Assembly: GCF_900111005.1 (NCBI RefSeq)
Contig: NZ_FOFV01000016.1
Coordinates: forward strand, 62,001 to 126,000
Source of the DNA: Lentzea albida
GTDB lineage: Bacteria > Actinomycetota > Actinomycetes > Mycobacteriales > Pseudonocardiaceae
Direction of reading: 5' to 3'
DNA: 64,000 bases
Part shown: one piece after another, positions 57,708 to 64,000 of the stretch
Layout: every line of letters begins with the position of its first letter
Position numbering within the stretch: position 1 is the first letter of the stretch
Program-made: the position numbers and the translations under genes
The notes under the pieces: model-generated
What the model was told of the DNA's origin: nothing
Databases searched by the model: none
Seen by the model: only the letters and a program-made list of their open reading frames with translations

Positions 57708-58067
57708 TCAGGAGAGCCACACGAGGCAGAACGTGTGCCCCACCGGGTCCGCGTAGACCCGGAACGTGTCGTCGTTGTCGCGCTGCAGCAGCTTGGCCCC
57801 GAGCGCCAGCACCTTCGGTTCGGCCTCCTCGATGTCCTCCACCAGCACGTCGAGGTGGAACTGCTGCGAACCGCGCGGATCGGGGAACGTGGGCGGCTCG
57901 TACTCGGGGGCGAGCTGGAACGCGACCCGCGTGCCGTTCGCGACGATCACCTCCCAGTCCTCGGTCCCGCCAGCCAGGCGTTCGGCCCCGAGCAGCTGCT
58001 CGTAGAACGAGGCGAGCTCGGAGGTGTTCGGGCAGTCGAGCACGACAGAGCGAAGTTGTCCGACCAT
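57708..58067 (-). CDS. VOC-family (glyoxalase/bleomycin-resistance fold) protein
   Basis: A 119-aa protein with paired beta-alpha-beta-beta-beta units: RSVVLDCPNTSELASFYEQL, then QFHLDVLVEDIEEAEPKVLA and VYADPVGHTFCLVWLS. The metal ligand set is partial: His in FHLDV is present and the final Glu is replaced by Cys/Leu. Function could be binding instead of catalysis. Confidence 0.9.
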   Translation of the reverse strand: MVGQLRSVVLDCPNTSELASFYEQLLGAERLAGGTEDWEVIVANGTRVAFQLAPEYEPPTFPDPRGSQQFHLDVLVEDIEEAEPKVLALGAKLLQRDNDDTFRVYADPVGHTFCLVWLS

Positions 58068-58079
58068 GCCCTCAAGCCT

Positions 58080-59312
58080 CTACCGGCTGACGGGCAGCCG
58101 CAACGCCTGCTTGGCGATCGGGTCGAGCGACGGGTCGCCCGCACCGCCCTCCCACACCGCGAACGCCAGCGTGACGTGGCTTCCCTTGACGTTGTTGGCG
58201 AACGCCGCGTTCTCCAGCGGCTTGCCGTCGAGACCGTGCACGCCGCCCGATCCCGGCAGCACGACGACCGCGTGCAACGCCTTCGCGCTCGGCGCGTCGT
58301 AGAGGTCCATGTCCGCGACCAGCACGGTCGCCTGCTTGTCCTGCACCGTCGTCTCGTAGGTGGCGCGCAGCAGCACACCGCAGTCGTTCGCCGTCAGCCA
58401 CGCCTTGACGTCACCGAACGCCTGCGTCTTGCAGTCCTGGTCCTTCTTCATCTCCTTCGGCACGAACGCCGTGCCGTCCACGACCACCGTCGTCGGCTGC
58501 GCGGACGACGGCGCGGGGGTCGCGTCGGCCGGTTTGTCGTCGCCGGGAAGCGCGACCACCAGCCACACCACGAGGACCAGTGCGAGCAGTGCGGCCGCCG
58601 CGAGGTACGGCCAGGTCAGCTTGCCTGGCAAGCGTTTGCGTCCGACGGCCTGGCGCAGCTGGGCCTTGGGGATCAGCATCGTGGTCTCGGCCGCGAGGTC
58701 GGACACCGCGTCGCTGAAACCCTCGGACAGCAGCGACCGCGACTCCGGTGGCGTGCCGGTCGTCTGCAGGATCGCGAGGAGCTTCACGGCGTGGTCGGCG
58801 GTGCACGGCACCGTCGACGTCGCGAGCTCGCGGGCCGCACTGAGCAAAGTGGACGGTTTGGGGTGCAGCACCCGCACGCCGCGGTTGAGGTCGTTCGTTG
58901 GCTGCACGACCTGGCTGACGAACGGGCCGACCGCCACGACCGTGCTGACCGGGAGCGGTTCCGCGCGCATCGCCTGGATCCGCTGCGCCACCGCCGTCGC
59001 CGCGGCCACGGCCTCGGTCGCGGGGTTGGGCGAGCCGTCCTGGGAGACGAGCGGCCAGCCGTCGATCGTCCACTGGCCGCCGAGCGGGGCCTCGAGCTTC
59101 ACGCCGGGGTCGGGCAGGTCGACGCCGACGATCACCAGAACGCCCTTGGGCAGCACGACGATCGCGTCGAGCGGCACGGGGCAGTCGGGGGGCTGGACGC
59201 CGAGCAGCGCCACACCACCCAGGACTCCGGTGCCCGCACCCCACGCCGTGAGGGCGGCACGGACGTCCGCCCCAATGGCCGAGGGTTCAGCGCCCAGACG
59301 GATCAGCCGCAC
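58080..59312 (-). CDS. Membrane-anchored hypothetical protein with NERD-like N-terminus
   Basis: A 410-aa protein. Residues ~40-120 (PLDAIVVLPKGVLVIVGVDL, ATEAVAAATAVAQRIQAM) recall a NERD nuclease-like fold, but the E-V-K catalytic positions are G-V-D, so it is likely inactive. One TM at ~235-255 (LAAAALLALVLVVWLVVAL) separates it from an exported C-terminal domain with DCKTQAF and NDCGVLLRATYE cysteines. GTG 59312 follows GGTGGGGA. Function unknown. Confidence 0.75.
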   Translation of the reverse strand: MRLIRLGAEPSAIGADVRAALTAWGAGTGVLGGVALLGVQPPDCPVPLDAIVVLPKGVLVIVGVDLPDPGVKLEAPLGGQWTIDGWPLVSQDGSPNPATEAVAAATAVAQRIQAMRAEPLPVSTVVAVGPFVSQVVQPTNDLNRGVRVLHPKPSTLLSAARELATSTVPCTADHAVKLLAILQTTGTPPESRSLLSEGFSDAVSDLAAETTMLIPKAQLRQAVGRKRLPGKLTWPYLAAAALLALVLVVWLVVALPGDDKPADATPAPSSAQPTTVVVDGTAFVPKEMKKDQDCKTQAFGDVKAWLTANDCGVLLRATYETTVQDKQATVLVADMDLYDAPSAKALHAVVVLPGSGGVHGLDGKPLENAAFANNVKGSHVTLAFAVWEGGAGDPSLDPIAKQALRLPVSR

Positions 59313-59455
59313 GAGTCCCCACCTTTCCGCACGGGGGGACACGGTAGCGCTCCGGGGTCGTCCCACCGCACTCGGTCGAGACATTGCGTGATGGCCGTCA
59401 CCGTTATGTGGATCACTCGTTAGAAGGATTGCCTGCCAATGTTCACGGAGGGTCC

Positions 59456-60796
59456 ATGTACAAACGCGCTGCATCGCTCGCCGTACTGCTGGTGGCCGTC
59501 GCTTCCCCTGTCGCGACGGCCGCACCGACCTCCACGGTCTACGTCCACGGCACCGACATCGCCGCCGCCGAACAGGCGGTCGAGGCGGCCGGCCTGCAGA
59601 AGCTCACGAGCTTCCGCAAGATCGGCGTGGTCGCCGCGAGGGGTGACGCCGCGCGGATCTCCTCCGCCAGGGCGAAGTCCGGCGTTACGCGCGTCGAGGT
59701 CCAGAGGCCGATCAAGTTCCTGGGATCGACCTCGCACATCGCGACCCGCGGCCTCGACGCCCGCACCAGCCTCGGGCTGACCGGTGAGGGCGTGTCCGTC
59801 GCCGTGATCGACTCCGGCGTCGACCCGACCCACCCGTCGTTCGGCGGCCGGATCGTCCGCAACCTGAAGAGCCTGTGCCTGGACGGCACGACGCAGACGA
59901 ACTGCATCGTGCCGGTGCCGAACTTCCTGGACACCGACACGACGTCGTTGGGCGGCCACGGCACCCACGTCACCGGCATCGCGATCGGCGGTGACGTGCA
60001 GACCACCGGTGGCCCGGTGATCCGCGGCGCCGCTCCGGGCGCGAAGGGCGTCGTGATCTCGACCGGCGCGGCGATCCTCATCCTCGGCGCGGACGCCGCG
60101 CTCAACTGGGTGCTGGAGAACCACCGGGCCCCGTGCGGCGCCGGGGTGCCCGCGGCGACCTGCCCGCCGATCAAGGTGATCAACAACTCCTACGGCCCGT
60201 CCGGCGGGGGCGCGTTCGACCCCGAGTCGGTGACGGTCAAGCTGCAGCGCCAGCTCGTCGCGGAAGGTGTCGTCGTCGTGTGGGCGAACGGCAACGACGG
60301 TGGTGACGGGTCCGCGAACCTGTCCAACCCGCCCGGCGTCGACCCGACCCCCGGCGTGATCTCGGTCGCCTCCTACGACGACCAGGGCACCGGCACCCGC
60401 GACGGCGCCCTGTCCGACTTCTCCTCGCGCGGCCTCGCCGCGGACTCCGCGACGTGGCCGGACATCTCGGCGCCGGGGGAGAACATCACCTCGTCGTGCC
60501 GGCTCTACCTGCCGATCTGCGCCACCGGCCTGGACCCGCAGAACGGGCCGGGACTGCTCGACCTCGGCACGTTCAACACGATCAGCGGCACGTCGATGGC
60601 GGCGCCGCACATCGCCGGGATCGTCGCACAGCTGTTCCAGGCCAAGCCTTCCGCGACCCCCGCCGACATCGAGCGGGCGCTGAAGTCGACCGCCCACAAG
60701 TACGGCACGGGCTACCAGCCGGCCGGGCCGTACACCTCGTCGTTCGACAAGGGAACCGGCCTGGTCGACGTCGTGGCCGCGGTAAACGCGCTCTAG
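59456..60796 (+). CDS. Secreted subtilisin-like serine protease (S8)
   Basis: A 446-aa exported protease. Signal peptide RAASLAVLLVAVASPVATAA, a short I9-like propeptide (~25-100), then the catalytic triad: Asp in VAVIDSGVDPTHPSF, His in GGHGTHVTGIAIGG, Ser in ISGTSMAAPHIAGI. Oxyanion Asn lies in VVWANGNDGG. ATG 59456 follows ACGGAGGGTCC. The serpins at the window start could in principle inhibit such proteases, but location argues against a direct pair. Confidence 0.95.
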   Translation: MYKRAASLAVLLVAVASPVATAAPTSTVYVHGTDIAAAEQAVEAAGLQKLTSFRKIGVVAARGDAARISSARAKSGVTRVEVQRPIKFLGSTSHIATRGLDARTSLGLTGEGVSVAVIDSGVDPTHPSFGGRIVRNLKSLCLDGTTQTNCIVPVPNFLDTDTTSLGGHGTHVTGIAIGGDVQTTGGPVIRGAAPGAKGVVISTGAAILILGADAALNWVLENHRAPCGAGVPAATCPPIKVINNSYGPSGGGAFDPESVTVKLQRQLVAEGVVVVWANGNDGGDGSANLSNPPGVDPTPGVISVASYDDQGTGTRDGALSDFSSRGLAADSATWPDISAPGENITSSCRLYLPICATGLDPQNGPGLLDLGTFNTISGTSMAAPHIAGIVAQLFQAKPSATPADIERALKSTAHKYGTGYQPAGPYTSSFDKGTGLVDVVAAVNAL

Positions 60797-60997
60797 ATCA
60801 CGATCAGGCATCGCTCGGCCGGGGAGATCGGGACTTAAGACCTGTATCTGCCCCGGTCGGGTGATGATCGAGCTGGTTCTTATGGCGGACATGCCTCAAG
60901 TCGAGGCAGAATGCAGCGAACGGGTTTCGCGGTGATCACCTCACACTCGGCAAAGGCGTAGGGGAAGACGTCCCTCGTCGAGTAGCGGAGGTCAGCA

Positions 60998-61501
60998 GTG
61001 AGCACCCGTGGCAGCACCAGTGGCGTGGTTTACGTCCACTCGTCGCCGTCTGCGGTCTGTCCGCACGTCGAGTGGGCGATCTCGGGCACCCTCGGTGTCC
61101 GGGTAGACCTCAGGTGGGCAGCGCAACCCGCGGCACCAGGCCAGTTGCGCGCTGAATGCGCGTGGACCGGAGACGCCGGCACCGGCGCCAAGCTCGTTGC
61201 TGCGCTGCGCGCGTGGCCGATGCTCCGGTTCGAGGTGACCGAGGAACCTTCCTCCGGTCAGGACGGGGAGCGCTTCTGCTTCGCGCCCGTGCTGGGGCTC
61301 TGGCATGCCAGAACCTCGGCCAACGGTGACATCGTCGTGAACGAGGACCAGCTGCGTGCACTCGCGGTCCGGGCTCGTGGCGGTGAGTCCTTCGCGCACG
61401 GCGTCGACGAACTGCTCGGCGCGGCGTGGGACGACGCCCTGGAACCGTTCCGCCGTGCGGGAGACGGCGCGCCGGTCACCTGGCTGCACCGCGTCGGCTA
61501 G
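60998..61501 (+). CDS. DUF3145 family protein
   Basis: A 167-aa protein. It opens MSTRGSTSGVVYVHSSPSAV followed by CPHVEWAISGTLGVRVDL, then AWPMLRFEVTEEPSSGQDGE, and ends EPFRRAGDGAPVTWLHRVG, all strictly conserved in actinobacterial DUF3145 proteins. GTG 60998 follows GGAGGTCAGCA. Function unknown; the family is near-universal in actinobacteria. The 201-bp gap upstream holds its promoter and nothing else I recognise. Confidence 0.95.
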   Translation: MSTRGSTSGVVYVHSSPSAVCPHVEWAISGTLGVRVDLRWAAQPAAPGQLRAECAWTGDAGTGAKLVAALRAWPMLRFEVTEEPSSGQDGERFCFAPVLGLWHARTSANGDIVVNEDQLRALAVRARGGESFAHGVDELLGAAWDDALEPFRRAGDGAPVTWLHRVG

Positions 61502-61518
61502 TCCTGAGTGGACCCCGC

Positions 61519-63237
61519 TCACCGTTTGGGCAGCGGGGTTTCCACTCGGTGCGTGGGATCCCAGGCCAGCATGAGCCGCCCGTAGAGCGCGGACGTCCTG
61601 AGCAGGTGCTCGTGCGTGCCGAGCAACGGCCTGCCGCCGTCCATGACCAGCACGCGGTTCGCCCGCAGCGCCGAGCTCAGCCGGTGCGCGATCACCACGA
61701 GAACCCCTTGCCGTTCCGCGAAAGCCCGTTCGACCCTGGCTTCGGCGGCGGGGTCGAGGTGTGAGGTCGCCTCGTCGAGGACGACGACGCCCGCGGACGT
61801 CACGTAGACCCGCGCGAGCGCGAGAAGCTGTGCCTCACCAGCGGAAAGTCCTTCACCACCGTGGCCGAGTGTCCCGTCCAGGCCGCCGATCCTGTCCAGA
61901 AGTCGTTCGGCGCCAACCTTCTTCGCCGCCTCGACCAGTTCGTCGTCGGTCGCCCACGGCGCGAGAAGCGCGAGGTTCTCCCGCACGGTGCCGGTGAACA
62001 GGTACGTCTCCTGCGGGATCAGCGCGATCGCGTGGTGCCGGATCGCCGGCGTCACCCGGTGGACCGGCGCTCCGCCGAACAGCACGTGGCCGTGGTCCGG
62101 TGGCATCAGCCCGGTGAGCAGACCGGCCATTGTGGACTTGCCGATGCCGGACGGGCCGACGACCGCCAGGTGGTCGCCGGGACGCAGGTCGAGCGACAGG
62201 CCGCGCAGCACCGGTTCCGCGTCCGGGCTCCAGCCGAACGTCACGTCCCGCAGCACGAACTCGCTGGTGGCCGGGCTCTCGGTGCCCGCCTGAACGTCCG
62301 TGCGCGGTGCCGCTTCCTGAAGTCGTTTGAGTGCGACCATCAACCGCATCACGACCGTGCTGGTCGTGCGGGCGAGGCCGTGCAGCGCGGGGTTCACGCT
62401 GGTGGTCAGGTAGACGACCGCTGCCAGGACCGCACCCGTCGTGAGCTGCCCGGACGCGACCAGCGGGGGAGCGAACGCCACCAGCAGCGCCACGGGCGCG
62501 AAGCCGCCCAGCGCGATCACCGTGGCGCGCAACGAGTTGGCCCACGCGACGGTGACCGCGGCCCTGGCCTGCAGGTCGACCTGCGTCGCGATGTCCCGGT
62601 AGGCCTCGGAGGAAGCGTGGCAGGCGGCCACGTCGCGCAGTCCGCTCAGCACCGCGCCGGACGCCTCCGCCGTGCGTTCGTCGGCGATCACGGCGTCGCG
62701 TTGCCGTTGGGCGAGCGACGGGAGCATCAACCCGAAGAGCACCAGCGCGGCCACGATCGGGAGCACGACCAGCCAGATCAGCGCGGCGGCCGTCGTCGCG
62801 AGGCCGACCAGCGCGGCCACCGTCGTGACCAGGAGCGCACGGGCCTGCACCAGCACGCCCGCGGTGGCGTCGCGGACCACCTCGACGTGCCGGGTGATCA
62901 TGGCGACCGCGCTGGCGTCCGGGGTGCGGCGATGCGTCGGGTCGTTCAGCACGCCCCGCACGACCCGTGCGACCAGGGCGTCGCGCATCGGTTCGACGAC
63001 GGAGCCGAGCCGGGCGAACACCTGCCGCTGGCCCAGCGCGCCGGCCACCGCGAGTGCGGCGAACGCGAGCAGCCACAGCACGCCGGCCAGCGGGTTCCCG
63101 GCCGCGAAGCCCCTGTCGACGGCGGTGCCGACGAGCCTGCCGCCGAAGAACGCGGGAACGCCCTCGAGCAGCGACCAGCCGAGCAGGACCAGCACGCCTC
63201 GGCGGTGTCCTGCCAGCGTGGAGAGGTAGAAGCGCAT
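61519..63237 (-). CDS. ABC transporter half-molecule (permease-ATPase)
   Basis: A 572-aa exporter with a six-TM domain (~1-300) and an ATPase domain. Walker A VVGPSGIGKSTMAGLLTG, Q-loop IPQETYLFTGTV, signature LSAGEAQLLALARV, Walker B VVVLDEATSHLD and the switch His in VVIAHRLSSAL. The signature is LSAGE where LSGGQ is usual, hinting that this half of a heterodimer is the less canonical site. ATG 63237 overlaps the previous gene's stop by one base. Confidence 0.94.
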   Translation of the reverse strand: MRFYLSTLAGHRRGVLVLLGWSLLEGVPAFFGGRLVGTAVDRGFAAGNPLAGVLWLLAFAALAVAGALGQRQVFARLGSVVEPMRDALVARVVRGVLNDPTHRRTPDASAVAMITRHVEVVRDATAGVLVQARALLVTTVAALVGLATTAAALIWLVVLPIVAALVLFGLMLPSLAQRQRDAVIADERTAEASGAVLSGLRDVAACHASSEAYRDIATQVDLQARAAVTVAWANSLRATVIALGGFAPVALLVAFAPPLVASGQLTTGAVLAAVVYLTTSVNPALHGLARTTSTVVMRLMVALKRLQEAAPRTDVQAGTESPATSEFVLRDVTFGWSPDAEPVLRGLSLDLRPGDHLAVVGPSGIGKSTMAGLLTGLMPPDHGHVLFGGAPVHRVTPAIRHHAIALIPQETYLFTGTVRENLALLAPWATDDELVEAAKKVGAERLLDRIGGLDGTLGHGGEGLSAGEAQLLALARVYVTSAGVVVLDEATSHLDPAAEARVERAFAERQGVLVVIAHRLSSALRANRVLVMDGGRPLLGTHEHLLRTSALYGRLMLAWDPTHRVETPLPKR

Positions 63238-64000
63238 CACTCGCCCCCGGTGAACACGGCTCGGTAGTGCTCGTTGTGCCACAGGGCCCCGTGGCTGCCG
63301 GTGCCCCTGATCCGGCCGTTCTCCATCCACACCACGAAATCCGCCCTCGCGGCCGTGGCCGGGCGGTGCGTCACCACTATCCGCGTCCTGTCGGGCAGGG
63401 CCGTGGTGAGCGCCTTGTCCACTTCGGCCTCGGTCACGGTGTCCAGACTCGCGGTCGCGTCGTCGAGCACGAGCACGTCCGGATCCCGGACGATCGCGCG
63501 GGCCAGACCTATCCGCTGCGCCTCACCGCCGGACAGCGGGGCGTCGGCCACCGGGGTCTCGTAGCCCTGGGGCAGCCGGATGAGCACGTTGTGCACCTGG
63601 GCGGCGACGGCGGCGTCCCTGACCTGGACCTCGTCTGCGTCCGTCCCGTAGCCGATCGAACGGCCTATCGTCGTGCCCAGCAAGGCGGGACGTTCGAACG
63701 CGTAGCCGACCGCGTCGTGACCGCGCACCTCGCCCGAGTCCACAGCGGACAGTCCACCGAGCACCGCCGCCAGCGTCGACTTGCCCGCGCCGGAACTGCC
63801 GACGACCGCGACGAACATGCCGGCCGGGATCATCAGGTTCACGTCGTGCAGCGCGCCTTCGACGCTGACGTTCCGCAGCTCGATGACACCGTTGGACGCC
63901 TTAGCGACAGGCCTCTTCGGCACGGGGGTGTCGAGGACCTCGGCGATCCTGGTGGCGCTGGCGCGGGTCCGTTCGAGCACGGTCAGCTGGGTCATCTGGC
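63237..64000 (-). CDS. ABC transporter half-molecule, partial (5' end outside window)
   Basis: The frame is open to the window end. The visible part is the ATPase domain: Walker A VVGSSGAGKSTLAAVLGG, signature LSGGEAQRIGLARAIV, Walker B VLVLDDATASLD (Asp where Glu is usual after the Walker B Asp) and VVTHRPATAA. Together with the coupled downstream half it should form a heterodimeric exporter of a peptide, lipid or drug. Confidence 0.92.
   Translation of the reverse strand, partial: QMTQLTVLERTRASATRIAEVLDTPVPKRPVAKASNGVIELRNVSVEGALHDVNLMIPAGMFVAVVGSSGAGKSTLAAVLGGLSAVDSGEVRGHDAVGYAFERPALLGTTIGRSIGYGTDADEVQVRDAAVAAQVHNVLIRLPQGYETPVADAPLSGGEAQRIGLARAIVRDPDVLVLDDATASLDTVTEAEVDKALTTALPDRTRIVVTHRPATAARADFVVWMENGRIRGTGSHGALWHNEHYRAVFTGGE

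Noticed and set aside
1..64000. CRISPR arrays, prophage or insertion-sequence transposases
   Set aside because: No regularly spaced repeats, cas genes, phage structural genes or transposases were seen; the only mobile-like item is the 170-bp foldback at 2197-2366.

Overview
The window is a chromosomal segment of a high-GC actinomycete. GC-rich codon third positions, frequent GTG starts, 4-nt stop/start overlaps, SARP, LuxR-STAND and TetR regulators, DUF5753 and DUF3145 proteins and an ECF41 sigma factor all point that way. A filamentous Pseudonocardiales member (Lentzea/Saccharothrix-like) is my best guess, but this is inference only. The mix is mostly core or semi-core genes (dnaG, xth, pntAA-AB-B, crcB pair, tRNAs, DUF3145) with accessory cassettes between them.

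Layout. 1-2.5 kb: two tandem serpins (the first cut by the window edge), a DUF5753 protein without its HTH, and a 170-bp foldback repeat that supplies the stop codons of both flanking genes. 2.6-4.9 kb: an ECF41 sigma factor with its likely target, a CMD/methyltransferase pair preceded by an ECF41-type promoter. 4.9-10.1 kb: dnaG and core genes, tRNA-Asn and tRNA-Met. 10.2-11.7 kb: two conserved hypotheticals followed by two adjacent circularly permuted tRNA-like genes, in which the 3' half precedes the 5' half. This is the most unusual item in the window. 12-30 kb: regulators paired with their targets (TetR/SDR, AraC/MFS, a two-component system with two small exported proteins, STAS and LuxR-STAND regulators), an LCP enzyme, a fused pseudo-deacetylase/glycosyltransferase, and a P450-ferredoxin pair with a TetR. 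30-38.7 kb: an AfsR-like SARP regulator, then a translationally coupled ABC-F / P450 / ferredoxin operon whose leader encodes the decapeptide MGFGYGVFYL inside an attenuator-like structure, then a TetR/FAD-monooxygenase pair with three palindromic operators. 38.9-43.9 kb: bacterial nitric oxide synthase next to an amino-acid permease, then the proton-translocating transhydrogenase operon. 43.9-49 kb: a GGDEF/degenerate-EAL protein, a DUF574 methyltransferase, a MarR/MFS pair, and two crcB genes. 48.9-54.2 kb: a minus-strand MarR - HelD-like helicase - NACHT NTPase run, a candidate stress or antiphage operon. 54.3-64 kb: small membrane proteins, TetR, a flavin disulfide oxidoreductase, hypotheticals, a secreted subtilase, DUF3145, and two ABC half-transporters (the second cut by the window edge).

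How they work together. Several regulator-target pairs can be read directly from shared intergenic dyads: TetR at 12.1 kb, TetR at 37.0 kb, MarR at 47.9 kb. The ABC-F leader suggests antibiotic-induced expression of a ribosome-protection protein together with a P450 and its [3Fe-4S] ferredoxin. The permuted tRNA pair lies between two hairpin terminators downstream of a conserved hypothetical gene. Each reconstructs a canonical acceptor, D and T arm plus a 5-bp anticodon stem only when the halves are swapped. Neither reconstructs a normal anticodon loop, so a decoding role is unproven.
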